NCBI RefSeq assembly: GCF_000243735.2
Contig: NZ_AHMP02000003.1
Coordinates: 3,616,001-3,680,000, forward strand
Length of the DNA stretch: 64,000 nt
From: Leptospira kmetyi serovar Malaysia str. Bejo-Iso9
Lineage (GTDB): Bacteria > Spirochaetota > Leptospiria > Leptospirales > Leptospiraceae
Direction of reading: 5' to 3'
The notes beneath the pieces were generated by a model, which was given only the letters and a program-made list of their open reading frames with translations, was not told where the DNA came from and ran no database searches. Of the stretch, positions 1 to 9,769 are shown piece after piece. The position numbers and the translations under genes are program-made. How positions within the stretch are numbered: position 1 is the first letter of the stretch; the number at the start of each line of letters is the position of its first letter.

Positions 1-2
1 AT

Positions 3-803
3 CATAGAACCGCAGTACAATGTTTTCCTTATGAAAACGTTTCCATCGGGGAGAATGCGATCGAATTTCCGGACGCTTCGGTCGGTCCGGATCATATGCG
101 CGGTTCGATCCGGACTTCCCAATCGGAAACCTTGTCTTGGGATTTGGAATTCAGACACAAACTGGAACCCGCGGGACATCTTCCCCGTTGGTTGGAAAAA
201 ACTCCGATCCCGAAAACGAGAAGTATCGTTTCCTCTCCGTTCACCGAAGTCGCGGGTGAAATTCAACTCGCAAAGAAGAAATTCACATTCCAAAAGGCGA
301 ATGGACATTTCAATCATATCTGGGGAACCAATCGTGTTGCGGAACTGTTTTGGATTTTTGTGCCTAAGTTCGACAAAGACCCGGATAATTGGTCTTTGGA
401 AATCGTTACCGTTCGTCCTCAACCTCTTTCACCCACTTTGACCTTCGTCACCCTTTTGAAGGACGGAGTTCCGATTCATCAACATTCCATCTTTCGTTCC
501 TTACGAAGCAAAACCAAGGTATTATATCCGAAACTTTCCTTTCAAACCCGTCTCGACGATTACGAAATTACCGTGGAAGGGGAAATGGATCGGGATCAAA
601 TCGCGGGTTATATTTATCGAGATCCGGACGGAAGCCCTCGATTTATCGAACAAAGCGATATAGGAACGGTTCGTTGCGTTATACGACACAGTGGAAAGGA
701 AATCGTTCTCAACGCGAAACAGGCCGCGGGCGTGGAGTTTCACGGAATGCGTCCTTGGAGAGCGGATCATAAGTATCTGGACCCGTATCAAACAAAATTT
801 TAG
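3..803 (+). CDS. Hypothetical protein, 5' end outside the window
   Basis: The frame is open from the left edge, so the start lies upstream; about 266 codons are visible. There is no obvious signal peptide or membrane segment in the visible part. The protein is rich in beta-type segments and aromatic residues. A central stretch GHFNHIWGTNRVAELFW (about residues 98-114 of the visible part) faintly resembles the His-Trp-Gly region of AttH/CrtC-like lipocalin-fold proteins (carotenoid hydratase or tocopherol cyclase relatives). That resemblance is from memory and weak, so no function is assigned. The stop codon TAG is built into a 14-bp palindrome at 800-813. The next gene is convergent, so this gene ends its own transcription unit. 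Confidence 0.7.
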   Translation, partial: HRTAVQCFPYENVSIGENAIEFPDASVGPDHMRGSIRTSQSETLSWDLEFRHKLEPAGHLPRWLEKTPIPKTRSIVSSPFTEVAGEIQLAKKKFTFQKANGHFNHIWGTNRVAELFWIFVPKFDKDPDNWSLEIVTVRPQPLSPTLTFVTLLKDGVPIHQHSIFRSLRSKTKVLYPKLSFQTRLDDYEITVEGEMDRDQIAGYIYRDPDGSPRFIEQSDIGTVRCVIRHSGKEIVLNAKQAAGVEFHGMRPWRADHKYLDPYQTKF

Positions 804-813
804 AATATTCTAA
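800..813. repeat. Perfect 14-bp palindrome at a gene 3' end
   Basis: TTAGAATATTCTAA is a perfect inverted repeat; its TAG is the stop codon of the upstream gene. The same core recurs just after other stop codons in this window (14325, 20255) and near 57038, so it looks like a small dispersed element rather than chance. A function in termination or protein binding is only inferred. Confidence 0.55.
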
Positions 814-889
814 TATTCATTCCTGGTTTTTCCAAGTCGGTTGGTCTGCGCTCATTAGGGTCGAACTCGGTTTTCAAATCGGCGTTTGA

Positions 890-2035
890 TTACAGTTGAC
901 CCTTGCTCAAAAGGTTGATGTTCGATTCGTATCTCGCTCTTTCTCCGGGTAGGTCCGATTTTCCGGTCAATTCTATCCCGAGAATGAGGTGATTGTTCGC
1001 GTCCTTCGTAAACCAACGAATCAATCCGTGCACCGTAAACGGCGCCTGCATTCTAAAGAAAATATCGAACACAAAACCGTCCTGTTTCGGAAGAGTTTCG
1101 ATCAAATGCGGATGATCGATTTTTACTTTGATTCCCCCTTTGGAGGCTTCCAAAATCTGAAACCGCTCGGGCGTTTTCATGGTGTTCGATTCCTTGATTC
1201 TTTCCACCATGTCCTTTGCCAATACCTGAAGTTCTTGCGCGTATTTTTCGGTAAGAGCCTGATCTTTGCTTTGAACCGAAAAGTAGCCGATCGGAATCCG
1301 CTCCTCTGCGTGGTTCACGTAAATGATCGGAACGATCAACTCGGAAACGATTTTTTGATCCTTGTATTTTCGTATGCAGGAAGACAGATCGTCGTCCACT
1401 TCCTTTTCGTAATTGATTCTTTCCTGTCCGTTGTTTTTATAAGAATTCGGATCCTGCGTGTTTTCGATGAGAAGATATTTGAAAGTCTTTTTGACGATTT
1501 CGAATTTACGATCCAAGCCGGGACGGAACGTGTCGATGTTTACGATGTCCTTTGTTCTTTGTTTGAGTCTGTTTTTATAATCTTCGAAGTTCACCTTAAC
1601 CAAGGTGGGAATGTTGAACATATTCGCTTCGATGATCGTTTTCGAAGAGATCACGTTGGTCATATAAACGGCGCCGGGTTTGACCGGAAATCTTTGGTTG
1701 TCCCGATTCTTTCTCGCGATCGCGAGTTTTTCTACCTTAAGTGCAAAGACGGATTTTTCCAATTTTTGAAGGAGAATACATTCGAGCTGAATGTATTTCG
1801 CTAAGATCATATAAAGAATGAATCTGTTTCCTTCGGGAGATTCTTCCACGTTCGGAAGTTGGACGAGAATTTGTTCTCCGCCCTCGAGAATCTTTTTGAT
1901 GACCGCTTTTCGATCGAAAGGATCGATCTTGAAAGTGAGTTCTTTTTCCAGTAAATACTTCGTAATGACGTGATTCTTTTGTTCGATGGATGTGATGACG
2001 TCCATCTCCCGTTTCACTTTCTGCAGATATTCCAT
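890..2035 (-). CDS. DUF1577-type protein with C-terminal PilZ-like segment
   Basis: A 381-residue soluble protein without signal peptide or membrane segment. The overall sequence matches what I remember of the DUF1577 family, which is known mainly from Leptospira. The last ~100 residues (about 280-370) have the alternating beta pattern of a PilZ domain, but the RxxxR and D/NxSxxG c-di-GMP-binding motifs are not evident, so ligand binding is doubtful. The N-terminal third is charged and helical. No convincing Shine-Dalgarno site precedes the ATG at 2035; an internal ATG at 2002 is an alternative start. It converges with the left-edge gene and diverges from the 2472 gene. Family assignment is moderately sure; the role is unknown. 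Confidence 0.7.
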   Translation of the reverse strand: MEYLQKVKREMDVITSIEQKNHVITKYLLEKELTFKIDPFDRKAVIKKILEGGEQILVQLPNVEESPEGNRFILYMILAKYIQLECILLQKLEKSVFALKVEKLAIARKNRDNQRFPVKPGAVYMTNVISSKTIIEANMFNIPTLVKVNFEDYKNRLKQRTKDIVNIDTFRPGLDRKFEIVKKTFKYLLIENTQDPNSYKNNGQERINYEKEVDDDLSSCIRKYKDQKIVSELIVPIIYVNHAEERIPIGYFSVQSKDQALTEKYAQELQVLAKDMVERIKESNTMKTPERFQILEASKGGIKVKIDHPHLIETLPKQDGFVFDIFFRMQAPFTVHGLIRWFTKDANNHLILGIELTGKSDLPGERARYESNINLLSKGQL

Positions 2036-2471
2036 TGCGTAATGCGTTCTTTCAGGAGGATTTTTATGTGAGAATTTGCTCCGGGAATAATTCAGTAAAC
2101 GAAAAATTGAACATGCAAATTATAAAAAGATAATGCTTCTTATAATGTTGAGGAAAAGGCAAAGAATTGTCATAAAATAATTTACTGACCCTCTTTCGAG
2201 TTCTTGAGCGAAGTTACAACGGGTCTGCGGAAGGGCAAATATTGAATTCGTGAAAAAATTCCATTCTTCCGATACAATTCGAACGGATTCCTTGCTGAAA
2301 AAATGAGCAAATCCCGAAATGAAATCGGTCTAAGAAAAAGATTCGATCCAGTTATAACGAGAATTGATTTGCCTGGAGAAGCCCTCTCATTTTGAGTTTC
2401 CTACGGGCGCTTGAGACACTTTCAATTCTCCGGAAACGAGATCGAATCAGAGCGACCTAATTCGAAAAATT
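2036..2471. other. Long non-coding gap
   Basis: No gene is seen in these 436 bases. The stretch is AT-rich around 2100-2180, with a TATAAT at 2141-2146 but no good -35 hexamer at the right distance. On the + strand a strong AGGAGG (2054-2059) precedes an ATG immediately followed by TGA (2066-2071), a one-codon start-stop frame. Promoters for both flanking, divergent genes should lie here. Confidence 0.5.
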
Positions 2472-2813
2472 ATGAACTTTCTTTCTTACTTTGAGCGTAA
2501 ACTCTTCATTCTCTGTAATTCGTTTTTGATTCTCCTTTGTTCGGTCGTTTTGATTCAACCCAGCGGATTCTTTAAAAACGATTCCCCGGTCGCGGCCGCC
2601 GCCACAAACGAATCCTCCGAAACTCCCGAGGCGGGAACGGAAAAGGAAAAATCGGCCGAACTGAAATTGGAGGATCTCGCTTCTCAAGAAGATGGATTCT
2701 CCCTTTGTTACGATTTGGAAGCCGCGTTTTACGGCGACTCTTCCGAATGGATCGTCATTCAACATTTCTCCGAAGTAGAAAACCCCCCACCGGAACTCCG
2801 CATTTCGATTTAA
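2472..2813 (+). CDS. Small membrane-anchored or exported protein before the SulP-CA gene
   Basis: 113 residues. Residues 10-34 form one hydrophobic segment (signal anchor or uncleaved signal), followed by an Ala/Glu/Ser/Thr-rich linker (about 38-65) and a short C-terminal domain ending in acidic and Pro-rich residues. I recognise no family. It lies 39 bases upstream of the SulP-carbonic anhydrase gene on the same strand, so the two are probably co-transcribed and it may be an accessory protein of the transporter (inference). A 5-bp GC hairpin (2828-2841) sits between them directly before the next ribosome-binding site. No clear Shine-Dalgarno precedes this ATG, so the start is tentative. Confidence 0.65.
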   Translation: MNFLSYFERKLFILCNSFLILLCSVVLIQPSGFFKNDSPVAAAATNESSETPEAGTEKEKSAELKLEDLASQEDGFSLCYDLEAAFYGDSSEWIVIQHFSEVENPPPELRISI

Positions 2814-2827
2814 CGTTTCGAAATTTT

Positions 2828-2841
2828 CGGGCCTCGGCCCG
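2828..2841 (+). promoter_or_regulatory. GC hairpin before the SulP-CA ribosome-binding site
   Basis: CGGGC-CTCG-GCCCG forms a perfect 5-bp stem with a tetraloop and is followed at once by CAGGAG, the Shine-Dalgarno of the 2853 gene. No T run follows, so it is not a terminator. It may protect or expose the ribosome-binding site; this is inference. Confidence 0.35.
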
Positions 2842-2852
2842 CAGGAGTTATC

Positions 2853-5078
2853 ATGAATATCTTTCATTCCTTTCCTCGTGTCTCTTGGGACGACCTGAGA
2901 CACGATTTGTCTTCCAGTTTGGTCGTCTTTTTAATTGCGTTGCCTCTTTGTATCGGCATCGCGTTCGCTTCGGGCGCTCCGATCATCGCCGGTTTGATCG
3001 GCGGAATCGTGGGCGGAACGATCGTTTCCTTGATCAGTAAATCTCCCTTGTCGGTCAGCGGTCCCGCCGCGGGTCTTACCGTGATCGTTTTTGATTCCAT
3101 TAGAACATTAGGAAGTTTTAATGTTTTTCTGTTTGCGCTTTGTATTGCCGCGGTTCTTCAAATCCTTTTGGGTTTCGTAAGGGCGGGAATTCTGAGCAAT
3201 TTTTTTCCCTCCTCGGTGGTAAAGGGAATGCTCGCGGCGATCGGAGTCGTTCTGATTTTGAAACAGATTCCGCACGCGATCGGTTACGATATGGATTACG
3301 AAGGGGACATGGACTTTTTCCAAAGGGACAGGGAAAACACGTTCTCCGAGATTTTAACCGCGTTCTATCGTTTTACTCCGGGAGCCGTGGTCATTTTTGT
3401 CGTTTCGATGGTTTTGATTTTGGTTTGGGAAAAACTGAAATTACATAAGAAATTTATAATACACGGTTCGTTGGTCGCCATTCTCGCGAGCGTTTTGTTA
3501 AACGAAGTGTTTATGACTTTCGGTTTCGGAATCGCGGTGGGTCCGGAACATTTGATCCAACCGATTCAATTAAACGGTTTTCAGGATCTGTTTTTGGACG
3601 ATTATTTCCCGAGTTTCTCCCAATGGAAGAATCAAGCGGTTTATATCGTCGCGATTAAATTGTGTCTTGTCATGAGTTTGGAAACTCTTTTGAATTTGGA
3701 CGCGATCGAAAAATCCGATCCTCAAAGACGAATCGCATCCAAAAACCGCGAGTTGATCGCACAAGGCACCGGTAATTTATTTTCCGCGATTCTCGGCGGT
3801 CTTCCGATTACTTCGGTGATCATTCGAAGTTCCGCAAACCTGCAAGCGGGCGCAAGAACGAAACTCTCCGCTTTTCTTCACGGTTTGTTCATCTTGTTTT
3901 CCTTGATTTTGATTCCGAGTTGGATCGCTAAAATTCCTTTGTCTTCTCTCGCGGCCGTTTTGCTCGTCGTCGGTTACAAACTTACGGATTATAAAATTCT
4001 CAAGGCGCAGTTTAAAAAGGGAACCGATCAGTTTCTTCCGTTTATCGCGACCTTGATCGGAATCGTTTTCTCCGATATTCTCATCGGAATCGGGATCGGT
4101 TGTTTGTTTTCGATTTTCTTTATCATGAGAAGAAACGTTCTCAATCCGTACGAGTTCAACAAAAAGGACAAGGCGTACGGCGTCGAAGTAAGAATCGATC
4201 TTTCCGAGGACGTTTCCTTTTTGAATAAGTCGAGTATGTTGTATAAACTCGATAGGGTTCCGGATAACGCGCATCTGATCATCGACGGTTCCAAGTCCAA
4301 GTATATCGATCCGGACGTTTTGGAGATCATCGAGGATTTTAAGATCAGCGCGGAGTCGCGTAATATCAAACTCGAGATCATCGACGTGACCGCTTCGTAT
4401 GAGAAGATTAAGAACAAGCCTTTCGACTTGGTCGCTCAACAGGATTACAAAAGACTGTTTGAAAACAATCGTATCTGGGTTGAGGAGAAACTTCTTAAAG
4501 ATCCGGATTACTTTAAGAATCTTGCATTGGGTCAAGCTCCTCAGTATCTATTGATCTCCTGTTCGGACAGTAGAATTTCCGTGAATGAAATGACCGGAAC
4601 CAGCGCGGGAGAACTTTTCGTTCATAGAAACATCGCGAACCTCGTCATCGACACGGATATGAATCTGATGTCCGTGCTTCAATATTCCGTCGAAGTATTG
4701 AAGGTGCGTCATATCGTCGTCTGCGGACATTACGGTTGCGGAGGAGTGAAGGCCGCGATCGACGGTAAGTATCACGGTTTGATCGACGCTTGGTTGAGAA
4801 ACATCAAACAGGTTTATCGAATGAATCGAAAGGAACTTTCCGGGATTTTGGACGAGGACGAAAAACACGAACGTCTTGTCGAACTCAACGTGAGAGAACA
4901 GGTTTACAATCTTTGTATGACCACGATCGTTCAAAACTCTTGGAGTCAGGGAAGCGATCTGCAACTGCACGGTTGGGTTTACGATATCAAAGAAGGAAAA
5001 ATTATCGATCTAAACATAGACATCGATAAGGATTTTCACGATTATGATATCTTCCGTTATCAGTTCGAAACGCATTAG
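2853..5078 (+). CDS. SulP-family anion transporter fused to STAS and beta-carbonic anhydrase domains
   Basis: 741 residues in three parts. Residues ~10-430 are a multi-spanning SulP (SLC26) permease beginning with the characteristic short TM1 and the conserved SGP region (VSGPAAGLT). Residues ~440-530 form a STAS domain. Residues ~535-730 are a complete beta-class carbonic anhydrase with C570-S-D572-S-R574 and H626-Y-G-C629, the expected zinc ligands and Asp/Arg dyad. Known members of this fusion type are proposed to move bicarbonate or another anion while hydrating CO2 at the inner membrane; the substrate here is inferred to be bicarbonate. CAGGAG lies 5 bases before the ATG. The upstream small anchored gene is probably in the same operon. 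All key carbonic anhydrase residues are present, so the enzyme should be active. Confidence 0.93.
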   Translation: MNIFHSFPRVSWDDLRHDLSSSLVVFLIALPLCIGIAFASGAPIIAGLIGGIVGGTIVSLISKSPLSVSGPAAGLTVIVFDSIRTLGSFNVFLFALCIAAVLQILLGFVRAGILSNFFPSSVVKGMLAAIGVVLILKQIPHAIGYDMDYEGDMDFFQRDRENTFSEILTAFYRFTPGAVVIFVVSMVLILVWEKLKLHKKFIIHGSLVAILASVLLNEVFMTFGFGIAVGPEHLIQPIQLNGFQDLFLDDYFPSFSQWKNQAVYIVAIKLCLVMSLETLLNLDAIEKSDPQRRIASKNRELIAQGTGNLFSAILGGLPITSVIIRSSANLQAGARTKLSAFLHGLFILFSLILIPSWIAKIPLSSLAAVLLVVGYKLTDYKILKAQFKKGTDQFLPFIATLIGIVFSDILIGIGIGCLFSIFFIMRRNVLNPYEFNKKDKAYGVEVRIDLSEDVSFLNKSSMLYKLDRVPDNAHLIIDGSKSKYIDPDVLEIIEDFKISAESRNIKLEIIDVTASYEKIKNKPFDLVAQQDYKRLFENNRIWVEEKLLKDPDYFKNLALGQAPQYLLISCSDSRISVNEMTGTSAGELFVHRNIANLVIDTDMNLMSVLQYSVEVLKVRHIVVCGHYGCGGVKAAIDGKYHGLIDAWLRNIKQVYRMNRKELSGILDEDEKHERLVELNVREQVYNLCMTTIVQNSWSQGSDLQLHGWVYDIKEGKIIDLNIDIDKDFHDYDIFRYQFETH

Positions 5079-5095
5079 AAAAATTTAAACCGTTT

Positions 5096-6016
5096 TCAGG
5101 GAACCGGACGTCCCGCTCCGGCTTCCCAGATACGGAACCATTCTTCCCGTGTCAATGCAACGTCGATCGAGGACGCCGCGGAGCGGATTCTTTCCAAGTC
5201 GTTTGTGCCCAATACGGGAATCAATCCCACGGGGTGTTTTAAAAACCACGCATAGAGAATTTGGTCCGCGCTTTTTTGTTTTTCGGAGCCGATTTCGTTT
5301 AACGTTTTTAGAAGTTGAATTTGATTTTCCGTTTTCGGTTGGAATATTCTTCCGCCTGCGGTCGGCGACCAAACCATCGGTTTGTATCGATATGCGAAGG
5401 CTTGATCGATCGTTCCGTCCAGAAACAGTTCGAGACGAAGAGGGTTTAATTCGATTTGATTGGTGGCGAGAGGAAAGTCCAAACGACTTTGCAGAAGTTC
5501 GAATTGCGAAGTCGTATAATTGGAAACCCCGAAGGAAAGAACCTTTCCTTCTCGTTTTAATTTGGAAAACGCACTCGCGATTTCGTCCGGATCCGAAAAA
5601 GGATCGGGTCTGTGAATCAACAATAGATCGATTTTTTGAATATTCAGTTTTTTTAATGAGTTTTCCGCGGAACGGACGACGTAATCGGTCGATGTATCGT
5701 AGTGTTTTACGGAAACTCCGGGTCGGTTTGGGCCGGGAAGTTGGATTCCGCATTTCGTTATGATCTTGATCTCGTCTTTGAGGTTCGGTTTGAGTTTAAG
5801 GGCGAGTCCGAATCTTTCCTCGTTTCCGTAATCTCCGTAGATATCCGCGTGATCGAAGGAATCGATTCCGAGTTCGAGACAGGTCGTGATCTTCGCGAGA
5901 ATTCTTTCGGGAGAATTTCCTTGCGGGTCCTCGTGCATTCTCCAGCAGCCGTATACGAGCCGAGATAAGGTCGGACCTTGGGAAGTCAGCGAAACGGACG
6001 GAACTCGAGAACTCAT
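5096..6016 (-). CDS. YdhF-like aldo-keto reductase
   Basis: 306 residues from the ATG at 6016, which overlaps the stop of the upstream monooxygenase as ATGA. Longer in-frame extensions lie inside that gene and are rejected. The protein aligns along its whole length with E. coli YdhF as I remember it. The aldo-keto reductase tetrad is visible: D55 and Y60 in DHADIYG, K88 in ITKCG and H135 in LIHRPDP. It should be a cytosolic NADPH-dependent carbonyl reductase with a TIM-barrel fold; the substrate is unknown. Translational coupling to the SsuD-like flavin monooxygenase suggests that the two act on related compounds, for example an aldehyde released by the oxygenase (inference). It converges with the SulP-CA gene with only 17 bases between. 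Confidence 0.92.
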   Translation of the reverse strand: MSSRVPSVSLTSQGPTLSRLVYGCWRMHEDPQGNSPERILAKITTCLELGIDSFDHADIYGDYGNEERFGLALKLKPNLKDEIKIITKCGIQLPGPNRPGVSVKHYDTSTDYVVRSAENSLKKLNIQKIDLLLIHRPDPFSDPDEIASAFSKLKREGKVLSFGVSNYTTSQFELLQSRLDFPLATNQIELNPLRLELFLDGTIDQAFAYRYKPMVWSPTAGGRIFQPKTENQIQLLKTLNEIGSEKQKSADQILYAWFLKHPVGLIPVLGTNDLERIRSAASSIDVALTREEWFRIWEAGAGRPVP

Positions 6017-7170
6017 TTTCTTTCTCCCGTTGTCAAAGGAGTTACCGGCGTTCGATCGGGGATTCTTCCCTGCGCTTTCGGAAGGGAAATCGTATTCAAA
6101 AACGGTAATACTTTTTCGGCGAAAATTTTGCATTCTTCCATCAGCGGATATCCGGAAAAGATAAAGGCGCGGATTCCCATGTCGATATAACGGTGGATTT
6201 TTTCGATCACCTGCTCCGGCGTTCCGACGATCGCAGAACCGCAACCCGATCTCGCGAGTCCGATTCCTGACCAGATAAACGGTTCGATAAAAAGATCGGA
6301 ATCGGCTTGTTTTCTAAGTTCGTCCTGACGTAAAACACCGGCGGATTTTGAATCGAGCGCTCTGTGTTTGAGTTCTTCCGCGACCTTGAGATCGAGTCTG
6401 GAGATCAGACGTTTGGCCGCGTCCTTCGCTTCTTGTTCGGTGTCTCGTACGATGACGTGGATTCTCAATCCGAAGTCGATCGTTCTTCCCACGTTAGACG
6501 CTCTTTTGCTCAGGTCGGCCATGGTCTCGGAAAGTTTTTCCTCGGTTTCGGGCCACATTAAAAACACGTCGCAAAATTCCGCGCAGAGTTGTCTTGCGTC
6601 CTCGGAAATTCCTCCGAAGTAAAGAAGCGGTCCTCCGTTGACTTGATAGGATTTGGAAGGTTCCGTAGATAGATCGAAGTTGTAAAATTCTCCCTTATGA
6701 TCGATTTTTTCTCCGTTCCAGCATTGTTGTAGAATTTGAATCACTTCCTTCGATATGCGATAACGTTCTTTGGAATCGCGGACGTTTCCCGGTAGATCCG
6801 AAGAGATGATATTGATATTAAGACGTCCTTTTAACATGTGATCTAACGTGGAGATTGTTCTTGCGAGCATCGGAGGATGAATCTCTCCGCATCGAATCGC
6901 TGTTAACAAGGAAATATTTTTCGTAAACTGCGAAGCCGCGGCCGCGAACGTCAGCGTGTCCTGTCCGACTTGATACGAAGAAGGAAGAAGAATATTCTGA
7001 TAGCCGAGTTGATCCGCGAGGCGGATGATATCGGAACAATGTTCGAAGCTGGATCGAAGTTCGCCGTCGGGTACGCCTAAGAATTCGTAGTCGCCGTTGC
7101 ATAGATCGCAGAACCATGCGACTTCGATTTTGGGATCTTCGGAACGGATCGCGATATCGGATATGCTCAT
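6013..7170 (-). CDS. LLM-class flavin-dependent monooxygenase, SsuD-like
   Basis: 385 residues of the bacterial luciferase-like TIM-barrel superfamily. The pattern is that of alkanesulfonate monooxygenase SsuD: an early W-F-C region, HPPMLART near residue 98, a GEFYNF segment near 160 and the C-terminal [11 protein letters not shown]...FIFSGYP block near 320-365. Family members use reduced FMN and O2 to cleave C-S or oxidise other small organics. No flavin reductase or sulfonate ABC transporter gene is adjacent, so sulfonate as substrate is uncertain. It is the first gene of a two-gene unit with the aldo-keto reductase. The ATG at 7170 gives a family-typical N-terminus. Confidence 0.88.
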   Translation of the reverse strand: MSISDIAIRSEDPKIEVAWFCDLCNGDYEFLGVPDGELRSSFEHCSDIIRLADQLGYQNILLPSSYQVGQDTLTFAAAASQFTKNISLLTAIRCGEIHPPMLARTISTLDHMLKGRLNINIISSDLPGNVRDSKERYRISKEVIQILQQCWNGEKIDHKGEFYNFDLSTEPSKSYQVNGGPLLYFGGISEDARQLCAEFCDVFLMWPETEEKLSETMADLSKRASNVGRTIDFGLRIHVIVRDTEQEAKDAAKRLISRLDLKVAEELKHRALDSKSAGVLRQDELRKQADSDLFIEPFIWSGIGLARSGCGSAIVGTPEQVIEKIHRYIDMGIRAFIFSGYPLMEECKIFAEKVLPFLNTISLPKAQGRIPDRTPVTPLTTGERK

Positions 7171-7282
7171 GATCTTCTATTGCGTTTCGGATTCTTTCCG
7201 AGACAAGAGAATTTTTATAATACTCATAATTACTTGTATGATGAAGCGGGGCGTTTATGGATGACTTCTCGAGAATGAAAAG

Positions 7283-9130
7283 ATGTTCACTTTGATAGAT
7301 GCATTGTTCTTTTTGATTACTATCTTACTCGTTTTAGGAATCGGCATCTACGCCGGACGAAAGGAAGAAACGGGCGAAGATTATTTTTTAGGAGGGCGGA
7401 GTCTTCCTTGGTGGGGAGTTGCCGGCTCTCTTTTCGGCACGAATGTTTCCGCGAATCATATCGTGGGCATGTTGGGGATAGGATATTCGGTAGGCTTCGC
7501 GCAAAGTCATTATATGTTCGGAGCGATTCCCGCGTTGTTGTTGCTCGGGTACGTTCTACTTCCGATCTATCGCCGAAAAAGAATCTTTACGCTTTCGCAA
7601 TTTTTAGAATATAGATACGGTCCGAACTCGCGCCTCTTATATTCGGGAATCGTTCTCGTTCTGATTTCGATTCAACTCGCGGCAGGTTTGTATATCGGTT
7701 CCCGATCTTTGCTTCCCTTCTTTAGAGATTTGGGTTGGCCCATCGGATATGTGGAAGGGGTTTTGTTGCTCGCAATCGTATCCACGGTTTATACATGGTT
7801 CGGAGGTTTGAAAGCGGTCGTTTATACGGACGTGATTCAGTCCGTCTTTATCTTGTTAGCCGGTCTGATTCTCGCGTATCTGACGCTCAATCATCCGGCC
7901 GTGGGAGGTTGGGAAGGATTGTTGCAAAAGGAAGCGATCTTATCGCCGACCGATCGGAGAATGACTTTTTTTCTTCCGAGCGATCATACTTCTTTGCCTT
8001 GGACGGGGGCGCTCGGAGGTTTGTTTTTGTTGCACGCGTTTTACTGGGGAACCAATCAATACGTGGTTCAAAGAACGTTAGGCGCTTCTTCCTTGCGATC
8101 GGCTCGCGCGGGAATTTTAGGAGACGGATTTTTAACCTTAACGATTCCTTTTTTTACCGTGTTGACCGGAGTCGCGGCGTATCATCTTTTTCGTAATTTA
8201 GGAGAATCGAATCCGATCGATCCGGACGAAGCGTTTTCGAAGTTGGTCGCTTTCGTAATTCCGGGCGGTTACGGTTTTGGTGGAATCGTTCTTGCGGGTT
8301 TACTCGGAGCGATTTTTTCCTCCGTGGATTCGATGTTGAATTCTGCGTCCACGTTGTTCACCATCGACTATTATTCTAAATTTAGAAAAACGGAATATGC
8401 GAAACGTTTCTTTTCGACGAGTGAAATGCAGGAAGCGGAATCCGTGAGCGTGGGCCGCGCGTTTTTACTTTTGTTTTCCGCGTTCACCGTATTTCTCGCG
8501 TTAGTCGCCTATGACCCTTCTTCGAAAGGAAATTTCTTTTTGGAATTATCGGCTCAGAGTTCGCATCTGACTCCGGGACTTTTGGTCGTGTTCTTAACGG
8601 GAATTTTGTGGAAAAAAGCGAACTCCTTATCCGCGACCTGGACGATTTTGATTTGTCCTTTCGTTTCCTGGGCGCTTCCTTACGGTTACGAGTTTTGGAT
8701 CGGAATTCATCCGCAAACGATTTCGATTTTCGGAGCCAAGCTCAACTTTTTACACAGAGTGTTTTTGGTTTTTCTTTTCGGTTTGATCTTTCATATAACG
8801 TTGAGTCGCAGATTCTTTTCCGAGGGAGAATGGAACCGTAAGACCTTAAACGTGCGCGTTCGAGTTTTTTGGAAAACGAAGCTACGGATCGCGATCGGAA
8901 TTCTTTGGATTCTTTTTTGCGTAGCATTGTCGTATTATGATGTTACGGATAACGTGACTGGAGCCGCGTTTTGCGGAGGCGGGACGTTTTTGTCGTTTTT
9001 AACCGTGTCGATTGCAAAGACGCTCCGGTTTTCCGCTTCGAAAAGGATCAAAGCGTTTCTTAAAACGGACGAATGGGCTTTCGGTTTGCTTCTGGGAATT
9101 ACGATCGGACTCTATTTTTATTTTTCCTAA
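7283..9130 (+). CDS. Sodium:solute symporter (SSS/SLC5 family)
   Basis: 615 residues with about 13-14 hydrophobic spans. The first helix is followed by the FLGGRSLPWWGVAGSLFGTN stretch typical of SLC5 TM1-TM2. The helix with FGGLKAVVYTDVIQS (near residue 175) and the unwound region SSVDSMLNSASTLFT (near 350) carry the Ser/Asp residues expected for sodium binding. The substrate cannot be told from sequence: sugars, myo-inositol, proline or carboxylates are all possible. A TATAAT at 7216-7221 could be the -10 of its promoter, but no clear -35 is seen. It is divergent from the monooxygenase gene. A second, distant SSS member lies at 58509. Confidence 0.88.
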   Translation: MFTLIDALFFLITILLVLGIGIYAGRKEETGEDYFLGGRSLPWWGVAGSLFGTNVSANHIVGMLGIGYSVGFAQSHYMFGAIPALLLLGYVLLPIYRRKRIFTLSQFLEYRYGPNSRLLYSGIVLVLISIQLAAGLYIGSRSLLPFFRDLGWPIGYVEGVLLLAIVSTVYTWFGGLKAVVYTDVIQSVFILLAGLILAYLTLNHPAVGGWEGLLQKEAILSPTDRRMTFFLPSDHTSLPWTGALGGLFLLHAFYWGTNQYVVQRTLGASSLRSARAGILGDGFLTLTIPFFTVLTGVAAYHLFRNLGESNPIDPDEAFSKLVAFVIPGGYGFGGIVLAGLLGAIFSSVDSMLNSASTLFTIDYYSKFRKTEYAKRFFSTSEMQEAESVSVGRAFLLLFSAFTVFLALVAYDPSSKGNFFLELSAQSSHLTPGLLVVFLTGILWKKANSLSATWTILICPFVSWALPYGYEFWIGIHPQTISIFGAKLNFLHRVFLVFLFGLIFHITLSRRFFSEGEWNRKTLNVRVRVFWKTKLRIAIGILWILFCVALSYYDVTDNVTGAAFCGGGTFLSFLTVSIAKTLRFSASKRIKAFLKTDEWAFGLLLGITIGLYFYFS

Positions 9131-9385
9131 TCCGGTTCTTATCTCTTAAGGGCCGGATTGCATTCAAAATATTGAATGTGTTTTGCGGTTTTTCGTCTTG
9201 TATTGGATCGATACTGCGAAGCACTCTCAGTCTAATTAAAACGAACGATCCGATTCGTTTTTGTTTTCGATCTGCGGTGGTCTTTTTGATAAGTAAGTTT
9301 CAATAGATGAGAGCCAACGAATCGAGCTCGGTTTTCGAAAACGGTTTTTCCGTTGACAAAGCCTGAGACGCATTAAGCTGGACTT

Positions 9386-9769
9386 ATGGGTTCTGCACTT
9401 TTCAAAACTTGGATCGGATGCACTTTGTTGTCCGTTCTGATATTGACTTTGAATTGCGGACCGATCTGTTGTCTTCAAACCGAGTTTGAAAAACACGATT
9501 CCGTTTCGACAAATCCGATTCCCTGTCAACAGGAACAAAATTCTCAAGGAACTCCGAGTTGTGATTGGGACCCGGGCTCGCTCGCGTTGTCCGAAAACGA
9601 TTCTCCGGTTTCGAAACTCATACGGATCTTTCTTCCGTCTCATTTTTATTCCGCAAACGTATTCTTTTCATTTTTGATTTCCATAGAACGGGTCGAATTC
9701 GTTTCTCAAATCGTCTTCCCGGTTTCCGACTTTACGGATTCACTCGAAACGATCCGACTTCTGATTTAA
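9386..9769 (+). CDS. Small Cys-rich exported protein leading the RND efflux operon
   Basis: 127 residues. Residues ~8-24 are hydrophobic and end in LTLNCGPICC, which could be a spirochaetal lipobox (Leu-x-x-Asn-Cys) with further cysteines straight after, so either a lipoprotein or a metal-binding exported peptide. The rest is polar with a second hydrophobic patch near residues 85-100. I recognise no family. It precedes the outer-membrane channel and RND pump genes on the same strand by 100 bases. Small exported metal-binding proteins are known at the front of some czc-type operons, but no homology to them is claimed. Coding status is supported by position and codon pattern only. Confidence 0.55.
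   Translation: MGSALFKTWIGCTLLSVLILTLNCGPICCLQTEFEKHDSVSTNPIPCQQEQNSQGTPSCDWDPGSLALSENDSPVSKLIRIFLPSHFYSANVFFSFLISIERVEFVSQIVFPVSDFTDSLETIRLLI

Noticed and set aside
989..1804. Long antisense open frame opposite the DUF1577 gene
   Set aside because: It lies fully inside a better-supported gene, has no family features and is Arg/Phe-rich, typical of shadows in this codon usage.
2107..2134. Promoter TTGAAC-N16-GATAAT in the first long gap
   Set aside because: Fair match but in AT-rich DNA with other equally good hexamers and no link to a gene start; not strong enough to list.
3777..4535. Antisense frame of ~250 codons opposite the SulP-CA gene
   Set aside because: Same reason: the sense frame has complete domains with catalytic residues.
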